Positions 1-11,647 of a DNA stretch of 24,601 bases are shown piece after piece. Where the stretch lies: assembly GCA_020650975.1 (NCBI GenBank), contig JAIPMN010003049.1, positions 1-24,601 of the forward strand, in the 5' to 3' direction. This DNA comes from Apostichopus californicus (Eukaryota; Echinodermata; Holothuroidea; Aspidochirotida; Stichopodidae). Each line of letters starts with the position of its first letter. The first letter of the stretch is position 1. The notes beneath the pieces are model-generated. The model saw only the letters and a list, made by a program, of their open reading frames with translations, was not told where the DNA came from and did not search any database. The position numbers were made by a program, and so were the translations under genes.

Positions 1-360
1 ACCATAATCTAAAACAGGGACAACCAAGGATTTAAAAAGCATAAGGCGAACCGTGCTGCTCAGACCAGCTGAAACAGAACGAAGGAAGCCAATAAGTTTA
101 CGGGCTTTAGCAGAAACATAATCATTGTGACCATTCCAATTTAGTTGGCTATCAAAAATAATACCCAGATATTTGTGAGTGTGAACATTGTCCAGCAGAC
201 TTCCATTAAGGACATAGTGGGGAGCCGGTTTTTTCTTCTTCTTTGTAAGCCGCATTACTTTACTCTTTGATGCATTAATACTCATTTTGTTAAGAGTACA
301 CCAAAGCTGAATTTGATTAATATCTTTCTGGAATGCAATAGAATCAGCATTCAATTGGGA
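1..360 (-). mobile_element. Non-LTR retrotransposon reverse transcriptase fragment (C-terminal part of RT)
   Basis: Read on the minus strand from 360 to 1, this is one uninterrupted frame that continues off the window. It contains FQKDINQIQLWC, KMSINASKSKVM, HKYLGIIFDSQLNW and FKSLVVPVLDYG, the landmarks that follow the catalytic YADD box in Jockey/CR1-like non-LTR reverse transcriptases (the thumb region, including the conserved YLG motif). The catalytic box itself is absent: recognisable homology begins abruptly near 357 and a stop lies in the same frame at 412-414, so the copy is truncated or rearranged at that side. The frame has no stop or frameshift across about 120 codons, suggesting a fairly recent copy. 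The clade assignment is uncertain from this short piece. Confidence 0.85.
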
Positions 361-2300
361 TATTTGCCTGGTTCGATAGATCGCAGTATAAATGAACAGG
401 GAATTTGATTTTCAAATTTTCAACATTTCAGTTCAAAAAGTACGCTGCAACAGAGAAGGTATAAAGAAATCCCTCAGTTCAATCTATGTATGTTAGCCAT
501 TGCAGTTTTCCTATAGCTGCCTTTAGAACAGCCTGTAAAATTCGTGTAAATGCACTCCTCCCCTTTGCCAGGCAACTCAATTGAATAAAGGAAGCTGCAA
601 CGAAATGTCGGATTCTCACTCAATATTTCATGAATATTCTACTGGCTCCAGAACCCCTGATGTCATATATTATAGAAAACGCTTATGTGATGCGTGCTGA
701 GTTCAGTGAGGCTATCTGGGCGAGTTTCCGAAACTTTTCGTGTATTGCGTAATGTACGTAGATTTAACACACAATTTTTTTTGGTATGTCAAATAGATTT
801 TAACACACTTCTATCAGTCTAGTTGAAACCGACTTTTAATTTTGATTAACGACCAATTAATCATCTGAGATTAAATTGGCTGGGACTATTTAGTCTATAA
901 GGCACGGACTCCATGTTACTCAGATGGCCTCAAGTAGTATGTTTAATTTGCCACTCACTGACAAATGGTGTTGAATGTCAACCCATGTTGCTCGTTTGTT
1001 TATATGAAGAACATGTTCTAGTTTAGGTATCGCAGAATTACAATACAATGGATTAACATTAAGGCGTGCACTGAGGAGCCGACCCCATCATCAAATTAGC
1101 CATAAAGGAGCAAGTTTATAGAGACTTAGCATATCTGTCAACTGAATGTCTTGATAACCAGAACAACATTTATAGAAACGCTGCTAGTACGGATATTGCT
1201 ATCTAGTTTTTTGGACTAGGCCTATGTCATATCAAGATGAAACATTCTTTCTAAAGTTATCCTTTAAATTGCCGGATTGAATATCTGCGAGACATTACCG
1301 TCTCTTTGATAATCATAATAATGATAGCCCTAACCTAAAGCACGCTCAAGATAACACTTGGCATAAGTATGCATGCGTGGACGAGACTATGAGAAGCGCG
1401 AGCCCTTGAGTGCACCACTGCTTGACGAATCTTGCGCGATTTATCTCACTGGTAGTGATGAATCTTGCACGTTATATACATATATCCGATTTCCAAAATG
1501 CCGCGAGTGCCATGTAGAACGAAATTGACACAAATCAGCGAGAGTGAATCACGGTCGACTATGTTATTTTGCAGTATTCTCTATAGATTACATGATTGCT
1601 AAAATGCCCAGAGTATGAGCACTATAGACCACTATATGCTTGAACCTACTGAGTATACGAGTGAGGATTTACTTATTTATAGTCTGCTTGTTTCTGTATT
1701 GCTTCTAAATTTAAACATGTTAATAAATATGATGGCAGTATATACCTTTAAGTATATTGTATGAGGGCTTCGAGCAATCCAAATGAGTACAATGATATAT
1801 GTCTGAAAGTGAAACGGACAGAAGTCTAAACGAATGATTATTAGTGATCAGTTTCGTACATTCTATTTGGACTAACACTTTCTTGTGTACATCTGTCGTG
1901 GATTCAGCTGCATATATTTCTAGCCAAATTATTAATATATAGTTTCTGTTCAGCGTAATGCTTTTGTATAAGTTTTTTTCCCGTCATCTTTCTACTGATT
2001 TTCTCGATTCATTTAGCAGTTATCACTGACACAACGTGACTATAAGAAACCTGTGTAATGTACTCCAGTGTATTTAGTCAAAGGTTAATTCTCCAATATA
2101 AACTTTCAGATGTCGTCCAATGATTTGTAATACAAAGTCCACGCTGTGTTTTATTATCTTTGGATGCCACGTTTCCGTATATTTCAAAATGATATAGAGA
2201 AGCAATCACAGTAGTTAACAGCAGATGTCCTCATGTTAATACATGCTATATCCAATTCTTGCCTGTTTTCTTCTCTCTCCTCTCTTATAATTCCCTCTTT
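361..2300. other. Intergenic stretch, no gene seen
   Basis: AT-rich sequence with stops in all frames, no recognisable coding exon, tRNA or terminal repeats. I see nothing that can be named here. Confidence 0.5.
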
Positions 2301-2339
2301 CATATCTATATTCTTCTTTGCGTCCAGCTGTCTCGTCCT

Positions 2340-2515
2340 TTTTGTATTGAATTTTCTGTATTTTGTTTCACTTATACATGGTCAGTAGTTTAAATAACAG
2401 TCTTTTTCTGTGTTCTTGTGCCCTTCATAATGTTCAATTTTCAAACTGTATTGCTATATTGTATTAACTTGTACATACATATGAGAAATAAATTGGAAAT
2501 TGAAATTGAAACCTT
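2340..2515 (+). mobile_element. Possible 3' end of a LINE
   Basis: The segment ends in an AATAAATTGG stretch followed by short GAAATT repeats, like the microsatellite-type tails of CR1/L2-like LINEs in marine invertebrates. There is no coding part to confirm it, and the overlapping 67-codon reading frame at 2418-2621 has no family resemblance. Confidence 0.2.
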
Positions 2516-2621
2516 AAGGTCCTCTGTGTCCTATTTCATATCTTGTTATGCATATAATCATGGGATCGGGATCCTGGTTGAAATTGTCGATGATAAAGTT
2601 AAAAACATCCCTAATAACTGA

Positions 2622-5360
2622 ACAAGAAACCACTATAGAATTGAAAAGGCCTTGTTATCGTTGCTCAATCAGATGATTATTAAGGGTAAGCTGAAAGCAA
2701 CATTTTTAATCCATAAAATTTCTGACACCATAAAGATCACCATATAGTAAAAACTAATCAATTTTTTATAATCATTTCTGTATATTTCTATATGCCTACT
2801 TATTGAATTAGGCGTTCCCTTATGAACTGGTATATGTTATTCACACTCAAACGCATACACGAAAATCATATCCATCAGAATTGATCAATAATGATAAACA
2901 CGTGACCCAACTATTGAGCAAACTGCCTGCGCAATCAGTTCGTTCTATCGATTATAAATCCCGATTTAAGCAACACTCTTTTATCATTTTGGGGGTAATA
3001 TTGAAGCAATCTGCAAGAAAACGACTGATTTCTGTACCGGGTTCTTCTTAGAATGATTTTCTGGTGTCTGAAATTGGATTGCTTAACAAAATTGCTTCAA
3101 ATTTTCTGAGCTATAGACGAACACCACATACTCGTATAGCATTGTGTATCGCGAAGATATATGAATTTTTCAAATGTTGTACTATTTTGTATAATGTACT
3201 TGGCAACAGAAGTACGGATGATGTCACAGGGGCACTTCAGCTGAACAATGTTTTTGCTTGTCTTTATAATTTGTAAATCATTTTATCCACAGTGGAAAAA
3301 AATATTTCTACCAAGAAAGATAAAACAAAACGGTACATTGTGATGAAATTCTTAGTATATATAGAGAACTTTAACAGCGAAGCAAACATTCCAAATTTAT
3401 GAGGTTCCAATGATAAATCAACATGCAGATCACAATAGCCCAAGTTCAGATTTTGAAGATCATTTGCCCAGATGACATCACACATGCACCCCCTACATAT
3501 ACTGTGATCCAACTTACTGGAGTTGTTGAAGGTTCAGCCAGTCAAAAATAGGGTACATTCAATCAACCATACTTCAAATTAATGGCAAGATATTGAGAGA
3601 TGGTTTTGAGCTTACAGCGTGGTATGTTTTTCTCTTCAATTTAAAGTTTTTAGGTTGTTTGTCACCAGAGTGTCCCTACAAAGAGTGATTTAACGCCCAA
3701 AAATATAATTTTAATATTGATTTTGTAGACTATTATAGAAACACTACTATCTGTCCAGGTTCTTCTCACTACTTTCAGTGTTTGAGAGATGACGGGTTAA
3801 ACAATTGATGTTCTTCAATGAAAACGGCTGGATTGCAGAGCCTAACATGCACCGACCATTTAGTTAGTTCTTCGGTTGAAACCGGAACAGAAACAATTAG
3901 CTCTCACTTCTTTTTTTCATTTCCCTCTTCAAAATACGAAGGTTATTTCAAATTGAGATGATGTTGCTGAAAACATCCTCACAAACAAACTCGATTTTAT
4001 TGAACGATTAAAATAAATTCACAAAGAAAGAACAATACATGGCTGGCTTAAGGAGTACTTGGTTCAAAAGTTCATTTCCTGCAGGAATCTAATTGAAATT
4101 TCAATAGTTCCATTTGGAATTAATGTAAGAAACAACAAGATTAAAACTTAATTTTCTTTTATGAAATGGGTAACCAGACTCTTCATCTGGGTGGGGGGCT
4201 GCGGGGACGATGCATGGGGGGGGGGGGAAAGAGTTCGAGTGGTGGGCAAGTTTTGCGCGCGATCAGTTCGGTCATTTTAGGTACTTTGCAATATGCCTAT
4301 TCCCAAACACTTGTAACCATGGTAATGGTGCTGTTATTAATGCTTCTTTTACCCAAATCGAACAGTATTCCTGAGTTCCATCCGCTAAATTGTTGAAGGG
4401 ATAATCCAACTAAAACTATGAAGTTGATATAGGCCTATTGTACAGAAAGTCACTTTACTATTAGCTGATAACCCTGTGTGTTCTGTTCTCATTCTGGTTA
4501 CAGTATACATAAATAAGTCGTTCACTGCACATTGTCTAAATGAGCCAATGTGTTTATTTCAAATTTGTTCTTTGCCGAATCAAATTTAGAATTCGGATTA
4601 ACTTAAAAAATCAAAAATGCTATAGCAATGGGAGTTTGGCAACTGGGCTCAATATTTCGTCCTTTTACATGTTTTGTCTGAAGTTCTCATTTTGGTCTGG
4701 ATTATTCTTTCAACAGTGCAGTTTAAGCTTTCTTCTTGTCTATGATTTACTATAATTATGACATATTTGTATATGAAGGACAGTTTCATCGACTTATAGG
4801 CTTCATTCATTCAGCCACTACAAACCTTGTGTCCAGCGTCATAGTCCATACAAAAGTAGTTTAACATTTTTGACCAAAGTTGACCATATTTGAAAATTTG
4901 GCATAATTGGGGCCAATACAGCAAACCTTTAAATATAGTATTTCAATAAATATCATGTTTAGGCATTTATAAATTGAAAGCATTCACGCATACACAACCT
5001 ATATTACGAGTTATAAACCGCATTGACACTTGAGTATCACATTATAGCAAAGAGTTATATTGTACGATGAAATACACGTGACTAACCTATATCATTGTCT
5101 CGTGTGCACATGTGACATTGACTATGATGTCATAGCTAAATACGATTACGATTGCAGAAACAACGAAAGAACAAGAGAACAGCTCTATCATGTTTTTTAT
5201 GGGTTTTTTTTTGCAAGTATCAGTTCCAAGCTGGCGGCATATATGTCGTTTGGGTCATGTGCTGCATGGTCAGTGGAGATTTTTGTTTATTTACTCTTTT
5301 AATTCTGTTTCCGAACTGATGCGTGGATACATTGGGAAGTTCGCGAGTTCCTGCTTGCGG
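2622..5360. other. Intergenic stretch, no gene seen
   Basis: Short open frames occur here (for example 3064-3276, 4166-4396, 4540-4755) but none shows domain residues, splice context or codon bias. A run of about 12 G lies near 4215. No element boundaries were recognised. Confidence 0.45.
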
Positions 5361-5367
5361 GAAGATC

Positions 5368-5414
5368 ACATATACATACATACACACATACATACACGCA
5401 CATACATACATACA
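5368..5414. repeat. (CATA)n microsatellite
   Basis: About 47 bp of CATA/CACA tetranucleotide repeats with a few interruptions. It produces artificial Tyr/His/Thr-rich frames on both strands. Confidence 0.9.
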
Positions 5415-5526
5415 CTTACGTGCAGATCTTACGTCGAAGATTTCACATAGAAATAAATAGAAAGTAGAACGCTGATAAATAGCATATTCAACAAGTGCAG
5501 CATAGGTGTGAGGGCGCTTCGTTGCA

Positions 5527-5621
5527 CGTCAAAATAGAGTTCCTTTATATAGGAACTCTACGTCGAAACAGAGCCGTATGTACAGCTCTGCGTCAAAGTA
5601 GAGTCTCTTAATGGAACTCTA
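5527..5621. repeat. Three head-to-tail hairpin units with a shared CGTC(A/G)AA spacer
   Basis: Unit 1 (5527-5560) is a spacer followed by TAGAGTTCCT, a TTATAT loop and the exact complement AGGAACTCTA. Unit 2 (5561-5590) has the spacer and CAGAGC paired with GCTCTG. Unit 3 (5591 to about 5621) has the spacer and TAGAGT paired with ACTCTA. Units are about 30-34 bp and the spacer recurs at each junction. The function is unknown; it could be part of an old transposon end or a hairpin minisatellite. Confidence 0.7.
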
Positions 5622-5683
5622 CGTTAAAGAAACTATAATTTGTCTACACATGTGTTCATGTGGGATTTTGAATTATGTATTAA

Positions 5684-5870
5684 CAGGCGCGGATCCAAAT
5701 GGGGCAGGGACGGGGAGAGGGGATGGGATTTCACCCTCCCACCTCAAATAATAATATTTAAAAAATGACTGTTAAAGTATTCCTTTATGGCATAAATATG
5801 GCTCAAAATAGGTCATTTGAAGACTAGAAACTTTATTTTTGGGAAGGACAGGGAGAGGGGACGAAGTTGC
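5684..5870 (+). mobile_element. Possible hAT-type MITE end
   Basis: CAGGCGCGGATCCA at 5684 resembles the CAG..GCG terminal sequence of many non-autonomous hAT elements. The opposite terminus and target duplication were not found. A related pair of G-rich tracts (near 5705 and 5840, each containing GGGAGAGGGGA or a close variant) lies inside. Confidence 0.25.
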
Positions 5871-7184
5871 CACATTTATAAACATGTGTTATAGTATACT
5901 GCTATCTGTTATATCTTACCATTTTATTATCAATTACAATTGAGATAGAATTTGAGAATGATTGCCACTAAAGTGTAACATCAGCATCTTTAGAATGCAT
6001 TCTGTCCGTAAGTGTAACTTTTAAGTATATGTCATTAGCAGTGTAATCTTTACTAAGACTATACTGCGGTGGGAAAGAGGTGCCTGATAGGGGCGAACAA
6101 TTTGTAAAGTACGGGTAAAAAGGAGTTACGTGTAGGAGTGTGATCAATGGAAAAAGGTAATGGGGCAATATATATCAGTTACTCTCACCTTCAGGTGTAT
6201 CATGTGTCTGGCAGCCATTAATTTACTGAGCTAGATTAATTTATGACCTATTTAATACTTACTGCTATAGGCCTGTAAAGAGCTTAAGCTATAATGGCGC
6301 AGTTGCACGACTGGACGGATATTGATAATGTAAATGTTTAATAATTAAAATTGGATGGCGATAACTGATTGCACTCATTCCATTATGTTGAATGCAGTGT
6401 TTGTATTACATGCCTGTTCTTTCTTGTCGTCTTAACCAGCTCCATAGAAACTATACGAGCATTTTAGCACACTTTATATGACGTCATTCTTACTTTGTTC
6501 TATTTCTATATTTACAATACTGAACTCACCGTTATTTACAGAATAAAACTAATTGTGATGAAATTCAAATTACGTAGAACCTGGACAGCTAAACAAACAT
6601 TCAAAATATATCACATGTCAAGGATGGCAACGTTTTTGCTATACAACAGGCTCATTCATATAGAAACGTCCAATTTGCGTGAATAGTGGTTAGGATCATG
6701 TTTGACGGACACAATGAAGTATGCACAAATACACATTGGTCATCACAGTACGACTTAACACACAGTTATACCGTATAACTTTATTTTCCTTTTGTTTAAC
6801 TTAATTTGCAACAAGCTACTCGTTTTGTAAGGTCTTATCGCTTGAATATGTTGACCACCATCCAACGACTCTACACCATAGCCTTCTATAGGTATACTAG
6901 GCCTTACGTTAGTTATTCTATAGTATATATAGGACTATACCTACAGCTACGCATGTTATTGATAGTGATATGATAGGCTATGTATGTGAATCAAGCAAAG
7001 CGGAGCTACACTGTAGACATTAACATATTTCCACATAGCGTTTACAAAAAGAGCCTAATGGTGTTAAGAAGCTATGCAGGCTAAATGATAAGCCTGAGGT
7101 CGATTTACGACCGTGGCAGGTCGATTACGTAATCACAACTTTCCTAGCTATAGCGTGTTATAATTGGAGCCAATGAAGCAGATC
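5871..7184. other. Intergenic stretch, no gene seen
   Basis: No recognisable exon, RNA or repeat boundary. Short frames at 5968-6168 (minus) and 6495-6686 (plus) have no supporting features. Confidence 0.45.
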
Positions 7185-7846
7185 TTTAACCCCTGGTCAT
7201 ATGGTAACTTGCCACACGCACACGACAAGTGTGCATATACGATTCAAGCAATCCTTCCTGGGCACTACAGTGCACCACATTAGTGTCCCCTGGGGGACTT
7301 CCCACAGCTAGGGTGCAACCACAAACAGGGCACGCAACTATATTTAAAAAGTTACCTCACGAGTCCCCATTTGTACACCTGTGTGAAATGAGGCAATGGA
7401 TATAAAATACCTTGCCCAATTGGACACGAAGTAACAGTGGCGTAGGAAAGTACTTTAGAGTGGGGGGGGGGGGGCTGAAGACTGATGGCCGGCCTGGGGG
7501 AGGGGTCTTTTTTTGGAATTTTTTTGCATTTCCAGGTGGCCTCAGATGCAATTTGATGCAATATAGCACACTTCAACACCCACTCCATTTTGTAAATAAT
7601 TTTGCATTTTCACCTGGCCTTAGATGTAATTTGGTGCTCCAAATGTGATTTTTTTTTTTCTCATTTGGAAATGAAAAAGGGGTTTTCTGACTTGCGGAGC
7701 GGGGGGGGGGCGGAATGATACTTCCGCCCCACCATATTTTTCACTGGGGGGGCTGGCGCCCACCAGCCCCACCGGTTCCTACGCCCTTGCGAAGTAATGA
7801 TTCGTCCAGGACTCGAACCTGTAAACCTTAGTCACTTGACACAACG
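7185..7846 (-). mobile_element. tRNA-derived SINE, copy 1, interrupted by a MITE
   Basis: The SINE occupies 7185-7434 and resumes at 7798-7846, with a foreign element between. On the minus strand the right part carries a Pol III B box (AGGTTCGAGTCC). The left part matches the body of the copy at 15141-15459 over its whole length, including the CCCCTGGGGGACTTCCCA block and the GCAATGGA/TGCC block. The head has lost the A-box region present in the other copy (the GTGGTTAAGG part), so it is an old, internally deleted copy that could not be transcribed by Pol III in the usual way. Confidence 0.85.
7435..7789. mobile_element. Non-autonomous hAT-type MITE (355 bp)
   Basis: Ends are CAGTGGCGTAGGAA and the inverted TTCCTACGCCCTTG, which pair at 12 of 14 positions. 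It is flanked by an exact 8-bp direct repeat CGAAGTAA at 7427-7434 and 7790-7797, the target-site duplication length of the hAT superfamily. The interior is G-run and T-run rich and has no transposase; frames at 7352-7648 on both strands are shadows of these runs. Removing the element and one copy of the duplication rejoins the SINE, which proves the insertion order. Confidence 0.9.
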
Positions 7847-8262
7847 ATTTTAGCGGAGTGTGACATCTAAGCAACCATATTTCGAGTTAAGAACAACATA
7901 TTCAGATGGGGTTCTCAAATAACAGTATGGAATATTGTTCTTCAACATAGGTGTAACATTGTCTGTTCACCGGCACCGTAATATCCATTTAAAATTAACT
8001 CAGAAATAAACGATTACTGATTGGTTGATTTCTGCATTACGAACACGTCAACACACTATTTATAACTTCGTTCTCCGTGTTTCTATTTCTATGAGGGCGG
8101 TTCAGTTGTGTTTACGGTACGCATTAGTTAATCTTTATGAAAGACATAGCCGCTGCTAGCAGTTCGTTGATTTGAAAGTGTGAATAAATTAACTCAGGAA
8201 AACGTTTTATCGCTCCGTCAATTTTGCAGTTGGAACCAGTATCTTGTAAATTAACCAGCAAT
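7847..8262 (+). promoter_or_regulatory. Upstream region of the tetraspanin-like exon, possible TATA box
   Basis: TATTTATAA at 8057-8065 sits about 200 bp before the start codon at 8263 and could place a start site near 8090. No CpG-island composition is seen. A TTTTGCAG at 8223-8230 could instead be a splice acceptor making 8231-8325 an internal exon with 5' UTR. Confidence 0.25.
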
Positions 8263-8325
8263 ATGGCTCAAGGTGTCAACAAAGTTGTGAAGCTTATGCT
8301 GTTTTGTTTTAACTTCGTTTTCTTC
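8263..8325 (+). CDS. Tetraspanin-like first coding exon
   Basis: The ATG has a strong start context (A at -3, G at +4). The 21 codons begin MAQGVNKVVK and end LFCFNFVFF, directly followed by a GTGAGT donor at 8326. This is the pattern of tetraspanin N-termini: a short cytosolic head with a conserved Lys/Lys pair, then the start of transmembrane helix 1 with the FNF(I/V)F(W/F) motif. In CD9/CD81-type genes the first exon ends at about this codon, also in phase 0, as here. The other tetraspanin exons (rest of TM1, CCG-bearing large loop, TM2-4) were not found in the window. It cannot splice directly to the SRCR exon at 13564, which needs phase 1: joined in phase 0 the reading stops at a TAG after nine codons. 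It is therefore probably the start of a separate gene, an orphan exon, or part of a gene with unseen intermediate exons. Confidence 0.6.
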
Positions 8326-10543
8326 GTGAGTAACTTGATAACGTTGTATTCTTTGACCTAGTGAAGGCAAATCCTACATGGTAATCGGTATACATATCAT
8401 TGAAGTGTTAGCATGACATGATGACATAGTCTTACTTACCGTACACGATAATATAAAACTTATAAGCGTATATAAAACTGTACCAAATTAAAAGGAACGA
8501 TTTCAGATATTAGGCCTAGGTCTGACTTGAATTGATGCAATCTGCTATACAAGTTGTTACATAATATGCATAGCCAACGTTAGGCCAAGCTGTTCCAATG
8601 GCCTGCCTAGCACATTCCAAAAAAACAACAACAACAACAATCCTTTCATCTACTGAATTCATTTGCAGTCTCAATAGGCCTAAGTAATTAGTTAATTATG
8701 TCCCTTTCCCAGCAGATCAGGGCACTCTCGTGTCCAAGATCTTCAAATACATTAATATGCACACCAAAGAAAGATGTAACAAATGCTTCAATTGTTCAAA
8801 TAGTCAAGCTGATCATGTGATAGAATTAGTTGTACAGTAAATTCATTCGCCTCTGGTCACACTGCTGTGACTTCTTCCCTCCTGGCTAACTACATACTTG
8901 CAGTACTCATAATTTTGCTGCTTTTCCAGTTAAAGATGTGAACTATAATATGGTCATTGATTAAATAAGTCGTCTCTTCACTGTACAGTACTGTACAGTA
9001 TGTCAGCAGGTGACTGTCGTGTAATTAAGCTTATGCTCTGGTTAACGACAATTCGAACAACATGAGTAGTAATCAACATATGGTAGGTCTCTTCGAAAGT
9101 GTGAAGCACATTAGCTGACAATTCAAGGACAGGATTAAATGGTTTACATGTACTTAAATTTCATAGCTGTGTGATCAAATGTTGTGAGAAGAAGGTGAGT
9201 TGATCACCCCTCTCCACCCCACCCCATTCCACTCATTGCAATTCAATTTATTTCTACCAAACATCAATAATATCACAGAAACATAAATGCAATAAAGGAT
9301 AGTTTAGACATTTTTGAGACGAACAAAGGAAAAAAGAGGTAATTGGTGGGTAGAGTCAGAAATAAGCAGAACATTTTGAGCGTCTATTAAGTATCCATGA
9401 GATTGTGTGAAGGATTACCAATTTATTTACAGTAAAACCAATTAGTTATACTTGCCATGTTCATTAAAAACTATCCATAATGCATGCACCATGAAGCTAC
9501 ATGTAGTTACTGCACAGTGTTTATTGGGGTTAAATATATTTTGAGCCCTTAACCCCAAAGACCCTGTGTTGAAAGATTTGTTAACAAATCTCTAGGCTGT
9601 CATTGTTGCTGTTTTTGCATTTAAATTAGTTCAAGGGAAATATATATACTAGACTTCTGTAATACCTACAGTATGTAATTACTGTTAGACAGACTTTGCA
9701 GCTTTTAGCAATTGGAATTAAAATCGGAGTACGTACTGTGTAAGGTTTTTAAGTTAACTATCTGATCTATACTGATACAGTGCATGGAAAAGATATGATT
9801 TCACAAATATGCAATATGATATTTATGGCCACAGACATGGGTTGGACATGATTGTTACTATTAAATATCATTAAGATGTTAACTGGATGAGAAGGGGAAA
9901 AAAACATGCATAAGTTTGACAGACTTGGACATAGTTGATAAACTTGATAGCGAAATACTATTTCACAAAGCTGCATTTTATGAGTGAGATTCATGTCAGT
10001 TAGAGAGTAGTTTTTAATTTTTAATATTCACTTTGATTGCAAGTGTACAACCATTTCAAATTTCAAGCTGAGTTTGTCGTTTTGCGTGAGCATTAAAGTT
10101 TGAGGAAAATATTTAAAAAATGATGTATATACCTGAATTTATACATCCTGAATTCCAGATCACAACCAACTTGCTGAACAATTTGGCCTTTAATTTTCAT
10201 GTGTTAACATAAGAAAAGGAAATAACATGATGAATATAGTTCCTTGATGGTACATTCCTCTAAATTGTGTACAGTGTATATTGTGCAAATATTTTTGAAA
10301 GTAACAAAGTCCACTTGCATATATGTTACTGGTCGAGTGTACATAAATCTATACAACAGATGTTAGTTTCGGTTTCCAAGCATTTGCAACGTAACACCTT
10401 TCTTACAATCAAACAGTTGACTCATTTTGTAAATACATTCCTCTAAATTGTCACATCATTGGTTTTAGAACTAAGAAAGAAATGAACAGTTTGCATGTGA
10501 GGGAAAATGGATACATTGCAGTGAAGGCTTCAATGTTAGTTAG
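8326..10543. other. Intronic or intergenic stretch, no exon recognised
   Basis: AT-rich. It holds an (ACA)n run near 8620, a perfect 20-bp palindrome at 8980-8999 (two copies of CTGTACAGTA), and a minus-strand sequence near 9235-9260 resembling a LINE tail (AATAAATTGAATTG). The GTGAGT near 9195 has no convincing upstream exon. The 75-codon minus-strand frame at 9767-9994 shows no domain features. Confidence 0.45.
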
Positions 10544-10622
10544 TAGGGTTGGGCGATATTTGCTTTTTAACGTCACGATAAATAGTTCAAAAATTATCGC
10601 GATATTTCGATAATTTTTCCTT

Positions 10623-10660
10623 GTTGTTTTTAGTGTGTTCGCGAACACACTAAAAACAAC
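10623..10660. repeat. Perfect 38-bp palindrome
   Basis: Two 19-bp arms meet with no loop, centred on TTCGCGAA between 10641 and 10642. Further self-complementary pieces follow: GGTGT..ACACC around 10676-10700, and GCACGCG T CGCGTGC at 10703-10717. It lies 80 bp inside the left end of the 1.7-kb element. Confidence 0.95.
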
Positions 10661-11619
10661 TGCCGATTTCCCACCGGTGTTTTCGCGCAGCGAACACACC
10701 GAGCACGCGTCGCGTGCGAGCATAATGGCGTGGGGTCCAGGTGCCCGCCTTAGGGCCCAGGTGGGGTCAAGTGGTGGAACCCCTTGTGGGGACCAGGGGG
10801 CGAAGGCCCCCGGAAAATTTTAGTATTTTTGCGTGTCTGGCGATAAAAAATTCGCAGTTGAGGATTCAAAGTACTGACAACTTTTTGAATTTAAATTGTC
10901 ACGAAACTGATGAAAATTTTAAAATGACAAGTTAGAGTAGAGCTATATTATGTGATAAAATGAAAAGAGATTTAATCTGTCTTACAATCTTTAAAAAGTT
11001 TAACTTACAAAACTTCCGATATTATGAAACAAACAACGTTAGGCAAAGCCCCGTTTCTAGACTGCCTAACAATGAATAGCGTGCACTATACGTACATCAG
11101 ATTACAACTGCAGTGTTTCATTTACCCTACTTAAATATCACGGTAGGCTATACATGTGCTGCAAATTTTCCCAGGTACCTTGCCAAGCAACCCCCCTGTC
11201 TAACACCTGTTTGTTAACATTTTTGGCACGTTTCCAAAAAACTTTTCAAGGAGTAAACTATTTGGCTCCACTCTAGAATTAATTAGGTCAGTCAGTAAAG
11301 GATCGGTAAAGTTATGCGAAATGTTATCTTAGACGTTCAAGAAAAGTAGGTAAATATCCCCGTATCATTAATTAAGGTAAGTAAAACACACCTCAAGCCA
11401 ACTGGCTCCTCCGCATGAACAAAACAATCTATTCCCCATGATACACGATGCACAGTCTATACCATACAGACATAGCACGATATCAAGGCCCCAATAGCTA
11501 CAGTATGGCCATCTTTATGAAAGTAAACCTTGTAATCCCATGTTTTAGGCCACTTGGCATGATTATCTAAATGCTAAATATTGTTTCCATGTCCTTGTAG
11601 AGAACGTCAACTTCGCAAA

Positions 11620-11647
11620 ATGCAATTAGTTGTGTTTTTGTTGTTAC
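11620..11647 (+). CDS. Speculative signal-peptide mini-exon for the SRCR gene
   Basis: ATG with A at -3 opens nine codons (MQLVVFLLL) plus one base, followed by a GTGAGA donor at 11648. The phase (1) is the one required by the SRCR exon at 13564, and the spliced codon would be CCC (Pro). The hydrophobic run is short, has no basic residue before it, and lies inside a transposon-like element, so this may be chance. It is recorded because no better phase-1 leader was found upstream in the window. Confidence 0.12.

Noticed and set aside
7352..7648. Overlapping 70-78-codon frames on both strands
   Set aside because: They are caused by G and T runs in the hAT-type MITE and cross its boundary into the SINE.
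10451..10935. 90-codon minus frame and two plus frames across the CpG-rich patch
   Set aside because: They cross the terminal inverted repeat or the palindrome and show no protein-family features.
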